Source: Solwaraspora sp. WMMD406
GTDB lineage: Bacteria > Actinomycetota > Actinomycetes > Mycobacteriales > Micromonosporaceae
Length of the DNA: 64,000 nucleotides
Direction: 5' to 3'
Assembly (NCBI RefSeq): GCF_029626025.1
Contig: NZ_JARUBF010000001.1
Location: 3,410,001-3,474,000 of the forward strand
This document shows positions 10,247-18,364 of this stretch, one piece after another. Both the position numbers and the translations under genes were made by a program. Every line of letters starts with the position of its first letter. Within the stretch, counting starts at the first letter, position 1. The notes beneath the pieces were generated by a model. It saw only the letters and a list, made by a program, of their open reading frames with translations. It was not told the origin of the DNA and ran no database searches.

Positions 10247-10609
10247 CCAGGGCTGTCCCCCGGCGCGGGGCGGCCCACCGAGACCGACCCACCGAGACCG
10301 GCCCACCTGCGGGTGCGATCGGCGCGGCCGCGTGTCCGGCGCGGGTCGTGCGCGCCGTCTCCGGCTCCGTCGGGGTGCCCGACGCCGGACAAACGCGGTG
10401 TTGGCGCGACGGGTGTTACAGCCAGACGGGCGATCATGCCACGCTACGTAACGTTTTTGTCAACGGCCCATCCCGGACCTTACGGCGTGCCCGGTAGGTG
10501 GGATAACGTCCCGCCCCAAGGCCGGGATAGCGGCTGGGTGCGTGCTTCCCGCAAGAGCCAATCGGCAGTGGGTGGTTCGGGCCAATTGGATCTAGGAGGG
10601 TTTCGAGCC
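10247..10609. other. Intergenic region between pdtaR and livJ
   Basis: 363 bp with no convincing gene. It holds a two-and-a-half-copy 14-bp tandem repeat (10274-10307, unit CCCACCGAGACCGA/G) and a less G/C-rich stretch around 10440-10465 (ACGTAACGTTTTTGTCA), the likeliest place for the livJ promoter. AGGAGG at 10594-10599 serves the livJ TTG start. No riboswitch was recognised. Confidence 0.5.
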
Positions 10610-11773
10610 TTGAAGCGTAGTCTTGTACGCGTGCTCGGCGGCGTCGCCATGATGGCGCTCGTCGCGGGCGGCGCCGCCTGTGGCAACGGCGACGGCGACA
10701 CCACGGAAGCTGGCGGCGATGCGTGCGGTAACAAGATCGCCTTTTTCGGGGCGCTGACCGGTCCGTCGGCGGCGCTCGGTATCAACGAGAACAACGGTGT
10801 CGCGCTCGCCGTCGAGCAGTACAACGAGGCGAACCCGGACTGCACCGTGGAACTGGTCGGCCTGGACTCGCAGGGCAGCCCGGACCAGGCCCCTGGTCTG
10901 GCGCAGCGGGCCATCGACGACGAGAAGATGCTCGGCATCGTCGGCCCGGCCTACTCGGGTGAGTCGGAGGCGGCCGGCCCGCTGTTCGCCGAGGCCGGTC
11001 TGGTCACCATCACTCCGTCGGCGACCCGGCCGAGCCTGGCCGACCAGGGCTGGCCGACCTTCTTCCGGGGCGTCGGCAACGACCTGAGCCAGGGTCCGGC
11101 CGCCGGTGTCTACATCCGTGACGTGCTGGGCGCGCAGCGGGTCTTCGTCATCGACGACCAGTCGGCGTACGGCGCGGGCCTGGCCGACGAGGTCAAGAAG
11201 GTCCTCGGCGACCTGGTCGTCGATTCGGACAAGGTGCAGGGCGAGGGCAAGCAGGTCGACTTCTCCGCCACGGTGACCAAGGTGCGTTCCGCCAACGCGG
11301 ACGCGGTCTTCTTCGGTGGTTACTACCAGGAAGCCGGTCTGATTCGTAAGCAGCTCACCGATGCCGGCATCACCGCGACCATGGTCGCCGGTGACGGTGT
11401 CAACGACCCGGCCTTCGTGACCTCCGCCGGTGCGGCGGCGGCCGAGGGCACCATCCTGACCTGCCCGTGCCAGCCGGCGACCGAGGCTCGGGGCAGCTTC
11501 GCCGCCGACTTCGAGGCGCTGCACGGCACCGCGCCGGGCACCTACAGCGACACCGCCTACGACGCGGCGAACATCCTGCTCGAGGGCATCAAGGAAGGCA
11601 ACACCACCCGCGAGGCGCTGCTCGAGTGGGTGAAGAACTACGAGGGCGAGGGCGTCGCCGCCAGCTACAAGTTCGACGACAAGGGCGAGATGGACGCGGC
11701 GCAGGTCGTCGTCTGGGCCTTCAAGGTCGTCAACGGCGAGGTCACGCCGGACCAGGAGATCCCCAAGCCCTGA
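10610..11773 (+). CDS. livJ: Branched-chain amino-acid ABC transporter, substrate-binding lipoprotein
   Basis: 387 residues. A lipoprotein signal (KRSLVRVLGGVAMMALVAGGAAC) puts the lipidated Cys near residue 24. The periplasmic-binding-protein type I fold follows (FFGALTGPSAALGINENNGVALAVEQYNE, then VGPAYSGESEAAGPLFAEAGLVTITPSA). The TTG start at 10610 is chosen because the signal peptide starts there and AGGAGG lies 10 bases upstream. It captures Leu/Ile/Val or related compounds for the LivHMGF permease encoded next. A strong hairpin between livJ and livH probably makes the binding protein more abundant than the membrane parts. Confidence 0.93.
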   Translation: MKRSLVRVLGGVAMMALVAGGAACGNGDGDTTEAGGDACGNKIAFFGALTGPSAALGINENNGVALAVEQYNEANPDCTVELVGLDSQGSPDQAPGLAQRAIDDEKMLGIVGPAYSGESEAAGPLFAEAGLVTITPSATRPSLADQGWPTFFRGVGNDLSQGPAAGVYIRDVLGAQRVFVIDDQSAYGAGLADEVKKVLGDLVVDSDKVQGEGKQVDFSATVTKVRSANADAVFFGGYYQEAGLIRKQLTDAGITATMVAGDGVNDPAFVTSAGAAAAEGTILTCPCQPATEARGSFAADFEALHGTAPGTYSDTAYDAANILLEGIKEGNTTREALLEWVKNYEGEGVAASYKFDDKGEMDAAQVVVWAFKVVNGEVTPDQEIPKP

Positions 11774-11802
11774 TCTTCCGATCGGCGAGATCAGCTCTTA
11801 AG

Positions 11803-11840
11803 CGGGTGCGGCCGGGAGTTCGCGCTCCCGGCCGCACCCG
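11803..11840 (+). terminator. Hairpin between livJ and livH (terminator/attenuator)
   Basis: Sixteen-base arms (11803-11818, 11825-11840) pair perfectly around a 6-base loop and are followed by ACTCTTTTCC, giving a short U-run. Placed inside an operon, it should stop part of the transcripts and/or protect the livJ mRNA 3' end. Confidence 0.85.
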
Positions 11841-11873
11841 ACTCTTTTCCCAGCCCTCGATGGAGCATCCTCC

Positions 11874-12824
11874 TTGAACGTCAACGGACTGCTCTCGAAC
11901 TTCGGAGAGCTCACCACGACCGGCTTGACGCAGGGCGCCATCTATGCCCTGGTCGCGCTGGGGTACACGCTGGTCTACGGCGTGCTGCGTCTCATCAACT
12001 TCGCCCACTCCGAGGTCTTCATCGCGGGCGCGTTCGCCGCCTTGTGGACCTGGGGAGCCTTCGGCCTGACCCAGAACTCCGTGGTCAGCGGCGTGGGCCC
12101 GATCATCTTCTACTTCCTGATCGCGCTGGTCGCCGCCGGGATAGCCTCGGCGGCCACCGCGACGGTCATCGAACGGGTGGCGTACCGGCCGTTGCGTAAG
12201 CGCAACGCGCCACCGCTGGCCTTCCTGATCACCGCGATCGGCGCGTCCATCGTGCTGGCCGAAGCCTTCGGTGTCTACACGCGGCGGTTGCCGCAGGGTT
12301 TGCCGAGCATCGTCAGCAACAGTCCGCTGTTCGAGGTCGCCGGAGTACCGATCACCACGGTGCAGTTGCTGACCGTCGTCGCGGCTCTGGTGATGATGAT
12401 CGGCCTCGACTTCTTCATCAACCGCAGCCGGATCGGCCGTGGGGTCCGAGCGGTCGCCCAGGACCCGAACACCGCCGCGCTGATGGGGGTGAACAAGGAC
12501 CGGATCATCATGATCATTTTCATTCTGGGTGGCGTGATGGCCGGCGTCGCCGGAGTGCTCTACAACATCCGCATCGGTGTGCTCACCTACAGCGTCGGCT
12601 TCCTGCTCGGCCTCAAGGCGTTCACGGCGGCCGTACTCGGCGGAATCGGCAACCTGCGCGGCGCGCTGGTCGGCGGCTTCCTGCTCGGCGTCGTGGAGAA
12701 CTACGCCTCCGGCTTGTTCGGTACGCAGTGGAAGGACTTCGTGGCCTTCGCCGTCCTGGTCGTCCTGCTGATGTTCCGCCCGACCGGTCTGCTCGGCGAG
12801 TCGTTGGGGAGGGCACGGGTATGA
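11874..12824 (+). CDS. livH: Branched-chain amino-acid ABC permease LivH
   Basis: 316 residues with about eight membrane helices. The family signatures are LTQGAIYALVALGYTLVYGVLRLINFAHSE at the N-terminus and the cytoplasmic EAA-like loop ARTPRP-type region VRAVAQDPNTAALMGVNKDRI. The TTG start at 11874 has GGAG 8 bases before it. It forms the channel with LivM, whose start overlaps its stop by ATGA, showing translational coupling. Confidence 0.93.
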   Translation: MNVNGLLSNFGELTTTGLTQGAIYALVALGYTLVYGVLRLINFAHSEVFIAGAFAALWTWGAFGLTQNSVVSGVGPIIFYFLIALVAAGIASAATATVIERVAYRPLRKRNAPPLAFLITAIGASIVLAEAFGVYTRRLPQGLPSIVSNSPLFEVAGVPITTVQLLTVVAALVMMIGLDFFINRSRIGRGVRAVAQDPNTAALMGVNKDRIIMIIFILGGVMAGVAGVLYNIRIGVLTYSVGFLLGLKAFTAAVLGGIGNLRGALVGGFLLGVVENYASGLFGTQWKDFVAFAVLVVLLMFRPTGLLGESLGRARV

Positions 12825-13930
12825 CGAGCGTGCGAGGCAAGCTGCACGACGTGCGCGGCCAGATTTCCGATCGTTGGCACCACATGCCGAAGTGGGCCCG
12901 CTGGGCGTTGATCGCCGCGGTGGTGGTCTTCTTCTACGCCCTGCCCAACGAGGGCTTCTACCAGTACCTCGGTCCGATCCCGACCACCGAGTCGAACTTC
13001 GCCCAGGTGCTGTTCACCGTCTCGATCTACGTCCTGCTGGCGGTCGGACTGAACATCGTGGTCGGTTTCGCCGGCCTGCTCGACCTCGGCTACTTCGGCT
13101 TCTTCGCCGTCGGGGCCTACACCGTGGCGGTGCTCACCTCGCCCAGCAGCGACCTCCAGACGCTGTGGCAGTGGGAGGTGGCGCTACCGTTGGCCATCGG
13201 CATCACCATGATCTCCGGCCTGATGCTCGGCATGCCGACCCTGCGGCTACGCGGCGACTACCTGGCGATCGTCACCCTCGGCTTCGCCGAAATGATCCGG
13301 ATCGCGGCGGTCAGCTCCGAATTCCTCAAGGGACAGCGCGGGCTCAACCAGATCCCGCACCCGCCCGGCGAGTACGCCGACGGCAAGCCGGTCTTCGGCG
13401 TCCTGGACGCCCGCCCGTACTACTGGCTGGTACTCACCGTGATCATCGTGGTGGTGATCCTGGTCGGCAACCTCAGCCGTAGCCGGGTCGGCCGGGCCTG
13501 GGTCTCGATCCGGGAGGACGAGGACGCCGCCCAGCTGATGGGCGTGCCGACCTTCAAGTTCAAGCTGTGGGCATTCGCCATGGGCGCGGCGATCGGCGGG
13601 CTCGCCGGTGCGCTCTTCGCCGGCAAGCAGAACTTCGTCAGCTCGCAGAACTTCGAACTGCTCAACTCGATCATCATCCTGGCGGCGGTGATCCTCGGCG
13701 GTTCCGGCAACATCGTCGGCGCGATCGTCGGTGGCGGCCTCGTGGCGTACCTGATCGAACGCTTCCGGGGTATCGAGCTGTTCGGCGTCGAGCTCTACGA
13801 GTACCGGTTCCTGGTCTTCGGGCTCACCCTCGTGGTGATGATGATCTTCCGACCACAGGGCCTGATCGCCAGCCGGCGACGAGCCGCCGAGTTCAAGGAC
13901 CGCCGTAAGGAGGTGGCCGTCGGTGGCTGA
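12821..13930 (+). CDS. livM: Branched-chain amino-acid ABC permease LivM
   Basis: 369 residues and about nine membrane helices. LivM signatures are SIYVLLAVGLNIVVGFAGLLDLGYFGFFAVGAY and the coupling loop SRVGRAWVSIREDEDAAQLMGV. The ATG at 12821 overlaps the livH stop, and the last 8 bases overlap livG. A basic, charged C-terminus (RRRAAEFKDRRKEV) lies inside the cell. Confidence 0.93.
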   Translation: MTSVRGKLHDVRGQISDRWHHMPKWARWALIAAVVVFFYALPNEGFYQYLGPIPTTESNFAQVLFTVSIYVLLAVGLNIVVGFAGLLDLGYFGFFAVGAYTVAVLTSPSSDLQTLWQWEVALPLAIGITMISGLMLGMPTLRLRGDYLAIVTLGFAEMIRIAAVSSEFLKGQRGLNQIPHPPGEYADGKPVFGVLDARPYYWLVLTVIIVVVILVGNLSRSRVGRAWVSIREDEDAAQLMGVPTFKFKLWAFAMGAAIGGLAGALFAGKQNFVSSQNFELLNSIIILAAVILGGSGNIVGAIVGGGLVAYLIERFRGIELFGVELYEYRFLVFGLTLVVMMIFRPQGLIASRRRAAEFKDRRKEVAVGG

Positions 13931-14741
13931 CATCGAAGCGACCGGGTCCGGCCCGACCGCCGCGACCCGCGAGCCCCTGCTCGAAGTCGATCACGTCACG
14001 CTGCAGTTCGGCGGCGTCGTCGCCCTCGACGACGTGGACTTCACCCTCTACAAGGGGGAGATCCTCGGCCTGATCGGGCCGAACGGGGCCGGCAAGACCA
14101 CCTGCTTCAACGCGATGACCGGCATCTACCGGCCCACCAAGGGCGAGATCCGGTTCCGTGGCCAGGGGATCGTGGGCAGGAAGCGCCACCAGATCACCAA
14201 GATGGGGATGGCACGCACCTTCCAGAACATCCGGCTCTTTCCGGAGATGACCGCCCTGGAGAACGTCCAGGTCGGCGCGGACGCCCACCACAAGACCAGC
14301 GTCATCTCCGCGATGCTGCGGCTGCCCCGGCACTGGCGGGAGGAACGCGACGGTCGGGAAAAGGCCCGCGACCTGCTGGACTTCGTCGGCATCGGCCACC
14401 GGATCAACGAGATGGCCCGCAACCTGTCGTACGGCGAACAGCGGCGCCTGGAGATCGCCCGGGCGTTGGCGACCGACCCGGTACTGCTCTGCCTCGACGA
14501 GCCGGCGGCCGGCTTCAACCCGGCGGAGAAGGAAGAGCTGCTCCAACTGATCCGCCAGATCCGCGACCGGGGTGTCACCGTGCTGCTGATCGAGCACGAC
14601 ATGCGCCTGGTCATGGGGGTCACCGACCGGATCGTGGTGCTGGAGTTCGGAAAGAAGATCGCCGAGGGACTGCCCGCCGACGTGCGGGAGGACCACCGGG
14701 TGATCGCCGCCTACCTGGGAGTACCCGACGATGCTGCTTGA
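13923..14741 (+). CDS. livG: Branched-chain amino-acid ABC ATPase LivG
   Basis: 272 residues. Walker A GPNGAGKTT, the LivG-type GMARTFQNIRLFPEMTALENV segment, signature LSYGEQRR, Walker B VLLCLDEPAAGF and the switch His in LIEHDMRLVMGV are all present. The GTG start at 13923 follows AAGGAGG by 9 bases and lies within the end of livM. It powers uptake together with LivF. Confidence 0.94.
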   Translation: MADIEATGSGPTAATREPLLEVDHVTLQFGGVVALDDVDFTLYKGEILGLIGPNGAGKTTCFNAMTGIYRPTKGEIRFRGQGIVGRKRHQITKMGMARTFQNIRLFPEMTALENVQVGADAHHKTSVISAMLRLPRHWREERDGREKARDLLDFVGIGHRINEMARNLSYGEQRRLEIARALATDPVLLCLDEPAAGFNPAEKEELLQLIRQIRDRGVTVLLIEHDMRLVMGVTDRIVVLEFGKKIAEGLPADVREDHRVIAAYLGVPDDAA

Positions 14742-15441
14742 GATCGAGGACGTCAGCCTGCTGTACGGGCGGATCCAGGCGCTGCACGGCATCAGCCTTA
14801 CGGTCGACGAGGGCGAGATCGTCGCCCTGATCGGTGCCAACGGCGCCGGCAAGTCCACCACCATGCGGGCCATCTCGGGGATCCGGCCGATCGCGTCGGG
14901 CCGGATCACCTTCGACGGCGAGGACATCTCCAAGCTCCGCGCCGACCTGCGGGTCCGCCGCGGGCTCTGCCAGGCGCCGGAGGGTCGGGGCATCTTCCCC
15001 GGCATGACGGTGCTGGAGAACCTCGACATGGGGGCGTACACCCGCAGGGACCGGGCGGGTATCGCCGCCGACCTGGACCGGGTGCTCGGCCTGTTCCCCC
15101 GGCTGGCCGAGCGGCGCAGGCAGGCCGGCGGCACCCTGTCCGGTGGTGAGCAGCAGATGCTGGCCGTCGGACGGGCGCTGATGAGCCGGCCGAAGCTGCT
15201 GCTGCTCGACGAGCCGTCGATGGGGCTCGCGCCGATGCTGATCCAGCAGATCTTCGACATCATCGTGGAGATCAACCAGCAGGGCACCACGGTTCTGCTC
15301 GTCGAGCAGAACGCCCAGCAGGCGCTCTCCCGGGCCCACCGGGCGTACGTGTTGGAGACCGGGAGCATCGTCAAGTCCGGCACCGGCAACGATCTGCTGC
15401 ACGACCCGGCCGTCAAGGAGGCGTACCTCGGTGTCGCCTGA
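14731..15441 (+). CDS. livF: Branched-chain amino-acid ABC ATPase LivF
   Basis: 236 residues. Walker A GANGAGKST, signature LSGGEQQM, Walker B LLLLDEPSMGL and the family end EAYLGVA are present. The ATG at 14731 overlaps the end of livG by 11 bases. It is the last gene of the liv operon; the next binding-protein gene starts 37 bp later and may be read through from it. Confidence 0.94.
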   Translation: MLLEIEDVSLLYGRIQALHGISLTVDEGEIVALIGANGAGKSTTMRAISGIRPIASGRITFDGEDISKLRADLRVRRGLCQAPEGRGIFPGMTVLENLDMGAYTRRDRAGIAADLDRVLGLFPRLAERRRQAGGTLSGGEQQMLAVGRALMSRPKLLLLDEPSMGLAPMLIQQIFDIIVEINQQGTTVLLVEQNAQQALSRAHRAYVLETGSIVKSGTGNDLLHDPAVKEAYLGVA

Positions 15442-15478
15442 CCCGGCACCGGTACGACCCGAAACCCTCGGAGGAATC

Positions 15479-16378
15479 GTGACAATCACCCACTCCCGAA
15501 TCCGTCGGACCGTGGTCGGTGCCATCGGCGCGTTCGCTGTCCTGCTGGCCGCGACCGGTTGCGGTGAGCAGGACAGCACCGAGCAGCCGGGCGGTGCCGC
15601 GCCGAGCGCCTCGGCCGACGCCGACCTGGCCGCGCTGGTCCCGGACGAGATCAAGGCCGACGGCAAGATCCTGGTCGGCACCGACGCCTCGTACGCGCCG
15701 GCGGAGTTCCTGGACACCGACGGTGCCACGGTGATCGGCTTCGACGTCGACCTGTTCAACGCCGTCGCCGGTAAGCTCGGGCTGACCACCGAGTACGTGC
15801 CCAGCCAGTTCGACGACATCATCCCCGGGGTGATGTCCGGCAAGTACGAGATCGGGGTCTCCTCGTTCACCATCAACGACGAGCGCAAGGCGCAGGTCAA
15901 CATGGTGTCCTACTTCGCGGCCGGCACGCAGTGGGCGGCGCCCGCCGGTGCGCCGGTCGACCCGGACGACGCCTGCGGCAAGCGGGTGGCGGTCCAGGCC
16001 GGCACCGTCCAGGTGGAGGACATCGAGGCCCGGTCGGCGGCCTGTACCGCCGCCGGCAACCCCGAGATCACCATCGAGCAGTTCCAGGGACAGGACCAGG
16101 CGACCGCCTCGGTGGTCTCCGGCAAGAACGACGCGATGCTGGCCGACTCGCCGGTCTGCGCGTACGCGGTCCAGCAAACCAACGGTGAGCTGGAGCTGGC
16201 CGGCGACATCTACGATTCGGCCCCGTATGGCTACGTGGTGGCGCAGGAACAGACCGCGTTCGCTGACGCGCTGGCCGAGGCGTTGACGGCGGTGATCGCC
16301 GACGGCAGCTACGAGCAGGCGTTGAGCAACTGGGGCGTCGAGGCGGGCGGGATCACCGACCCGGCCGTCAACCCCTGA
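15479..16378 (+). CDS. Polar amino-acid ABC transporter, substrate-binding lipoprotein
   Basis: 299 residues of the SBP_bac_3 family. Signal with lipobox LLAATGC (Cys near 28), then an acidic linker and the bilobed domain (ILVGTDASYAPAEFLDTDG, VIGFDVDLFNAVAGKLG, VSSFTINDERKAQV). The GTG at 15479 has GGAGGA upstream. It feeds the permease and ATPase encoded immediately downstream; the ligand is a polar or charged amino acid, not further resolved. Confidence 0.9.
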   Translation: MTITHSRIRRTVVGAIGAFAVLLAATGCGEQDSTEQPGGAAPSASADADLAALVPDEIKADGKILVGTDASYAPAEFLDTDGATVIGFDVDLFNAVAGKLGLTTEYVPSQFDDIIPGVMSGKYEIGVSSFTINDERKAQVNMVSYFAAGTQWAAPAGAPVDPDDACGKRVAVQAGTVQVEDIEARSAACTAAGNPEITIEQFQGQDQATASVVSGKNDAMLADSPVCAYAVQQTNGELELAGDIYDSAPYGYVVAQEQTAFADALAEALTAVIADGSYEQALSNWGVEAGGITDPAVNP

Positions 16379-16394
16379 GCCGCGTCGTCCACCG

Positions 16395-17450
16395 ATGTCG
16401 GTGAATCCCTCTTCCGTTTCGGACGACGACGGCGTGGCACCGTCGTCGTCCGAAACGGGCCGGTCCCGGCCCGAGCCGATCAAGGCGGTGCCGGTACGCC
16501 ATCCGGGGCGCTGGGTGGCGATCGGTGTGCTCGCCGTACTGGCCGCCATGTTCGTGCACCTGCTGGTCACCAACGACCGGTTCCAGTGGACGTTCATGGT
16601 CGACAACATGTTCCGGCCGCCGATCGTCGAGGGGGTCCGGACCACCATCACGATGACCGTGCTGGCGATGGTGATCGGCATCGCCGTCGGCGTGCTGGTC
16701 GCCGTGATGCGGCTGTCCGGCAACCCGATCCTGGCCGGGGTCGCCTGGCTCTACACCTGGTTCTTCCGGGCCGTGCCCCGGGTGGTGCTGCTGGTGCTCT
16801 TCGGCAACCTCGGGATCCTGTGGGAACGGCTGGAGTTCGGTCTGCCGTTCGACCGGCAGCTCGGAGCGCTGTTCGGGGTCACCGACTTCGAGGCCCGGAT
16901 CTGGGGCTTCGACGCCCGGACGGCGATCAGCGGCTTCGTCGCCGGGCTGCTCGGGCTGGCGCTGTCCGAGGCGGCGTACATGGCGGAGATCGTCCGTGCC
17001 GGCATCCAGTCGGTGGATCCCGGTCAGGCCGAGGCGTGCGCCGCGCTCGGCATGAGTCAGGGGTTGACCCTGCGCCGGGTGGTTCTGCCGCAGGCGATGC
17101 GGGTGATCGTGCCGCCGACCGGCAACGAGACGATCGCGATGCTCAAGGACACCTCGCTACTGGCGTTCGTACCGGTGACCAACGAGCTGTTCTTCCAGCT
17201 GTCGGCGGTCGGATCGCGGACCTTCCAGGTCTTTCCGATGCTGGTCGCCGCCTGCCTGTGGTATCTGGCGCTGACCAGCGTGCTGATGGTCGGGCAGTTC
17301 TTCGTCGAACGCTGGTTCTCCCGTGGCTTCGGCTCGGGATCCGGCCAGCCGACCCGGCAGCGTCCCCGACCGGCCGGCGGGCCGGCGGGCACCGCCACCG
17401 CGACGGCCACCCCGACGGCCGGCGCCACCGAGCCGGGAGGGCCCTCATGA
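16395..17450 (+). CDS. Polar amino-acid ABC transporter permease (HisM type)
   Basis: 351 residues with an acidic/serine N-terminal tail, about five to six membrane helices, and the EAA loop [29 protein letters not shown] that docks the ATPase. A long Thr/Ala/Pro C-terminal tail (from about 315) is a low-complexity extension not seen in shorter family members. A 19-bp hairpin lies in its first codons. It ends by ATGA overlap with the ATPase gene. Confidence 0.9.
   Translation: MSVNPSSVSDDDGVAPSSSETGRSRPEPIKAVPVRHPGRWVAIGVLAVLAAMFVHLLVTNDRFQWTFMVDNMFRPPIVEGVRTTITMTVLAMVIGIAVGVLVAVMRLSGNPILAGVAWLYTWFFRAVPRVVLLVLFGNLGILWERLEFGLPFDRQLGALFGVTDFEARIWGFDARTAISGFVAGLLGLALSEAAYMAEIVRAGIQSVDPGQAEACAALGMSQGLTLRRVVLPQAMRVIVPPTGNETIAMLKDTSLLAFVPVTNELFFQLSAVGSRTFQVFPMLVAACLWYLALTSVLMVGQFFVERWFSRGFGSGSGQPTRQRPRPAGGPAGTATATATPTAGATEPGGPS
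16414..16458 (+). promoter_or_regulatory. 19-bp perfect hairpin inside the permease 5' coding region
   Basis: Arms 16414-16432 and 16440-16458 pair without mismatch around a 7-base loop. They cover codons 7-22 of the permease (SVSDDDG...SSSETG). No T-run follows. It may lower permease translation or transcription relative to the binding protein, or stabilise the upstream mRNA end. The sequence is certain, the role is inference. Confidence 0.6.
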
Positions 17451-18295
17451 CCGATCCGACCGGCGGCACCACCGATCGCGCGGCCGCCGCCGACCCTGCT
17501 GCTGGCACCGGCCCTGCAGTTGGCACCGGCCCGGACGGCACGATGGTGTACGCCGAGAACGTACACAAGTCGTTCGGGTCGCTGGACGTGCTCAACGGTG
17601 TCGACCTGGCGGTACGGCCGGGCGAGGTGTGCTGTGTGATCGGCCCCTCCGGGTCCGGCAAGTCGACGTTCCTGCGCTGCGTCAACCATCTGGAGAAGAT
17701 CGACGGCGGGCGGATCTGGGTCGACGGGTCACTGGTCGGTTACCGGCAGCGGGGCGACAAGCTGCACGAACTGCCGGCCCGGGAGGTGGCCGCCCAGCGC
17801 CAGTCGATCGGCATGGTGTTCCAGCGGTTCAACCTCTTCCCGCACATGACCGCCCTGGCCAACGTGATGGAGGCGCCGCTACGGGTCCGCCGCGAATCGA
17901 AGCAGCAGGTCCGGGAGCGGGCGGCGGCGCTGCTGGACCGGGTCGGCCTGGCGGACAAGGCGGCGGCCTATCCGGGTCAGCTGTCCGGCGGACAGCAGCA
18001 GCGGGTGGCGATCGCCCGGGCGTTGGCCATGCGGCCGAAACTGATGCTCTTCGACGAGCCGACCAGCGCGCTGGATCCGGAGCTGGTCGGTGAGGTGCTC
18101 GACGTGATGCGGGACCTGGCCCGGGACGGGATGACCATGATCGTGGTGACCCACGAGATCGGGTTCGCCCGCGAGGTCGGCGACTCACTGGTCTTCATGG
18201 ACGGCGGCGTGGTGGTCGAGGCCGGCGAACCCCGGCAGGTGCTCGCCGAGCCCCGGCACGAACGAACCCGGGCATTTCTGAGTAAAGTCCTCTGA
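17447..18295 (+). CDS. Polar amino-acid ABC transporter ATPase (GlnQ/HisP type)
   Basis: 282 residues with an N-terminal Ala/Gly/Thr-rich extension of about 30 residues. Walker [11 protein letters not shown]-loop [18 protein letters not shown], signature LSGGQQQR, Walker [13 protein letters not shown] and switch His (VVTHEIGFA) are present. The ATG at 17447 overlaps the permease stop. It closes the three-gene polar amino-acid uptake operon, 69 bp before polA. Confidence 0.92.
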   Translation: MTDPTGGTTDRAAAADPAAGTGPAVGTGPDGTMVYAENVHKSFGSLDVLNGVDLAVRPGEVCCVIGPSGSGKSTFLRCVNHLEKIDGGRIWVDGSLVGYRQRGDKLHELPAREVAAQRQSIGMVFQRFNLFPHMTALANVMEAPLRVRRESKQQVRERAAALLDRVGLADKAAAYPGQLSGGQQQRVAIARALAMRPKLMLFDEPTSALDPELVGEVLDVMRDLARDGMTMIVVTHEIGFAREVGDSLVFMDGGVVVEAGEPRQVLAEPRHERTRAFLSKVL

Positions 18296-18334
18296 CCAGG
18301 CGGGGTGTCGTCGGCCGCGAGCCGCCGGGCGACC

Positions 18335-18356
18335 TGTCGTACCCCCCGACTAGAGT
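18335..18356 (+). promoter_or_regulatory. Putative DNA-damage (PafBC-type) promoter of polA
   Basis: TGTCGT (18335-18340), ten bases beginning ACCC, then TAGAGT (18351-18356). This fits the mycobacterial RecA-NDp consensus TTGTCrGtg-N8-TAnnnT and matches elements before uvrB and uvrA in this window. The -10 is 8 bases before the GTG of polA, so the mRNA is probably leaderless. Confidence 0.6.
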
Positions 18357-18364
18357 CGCTTGAC

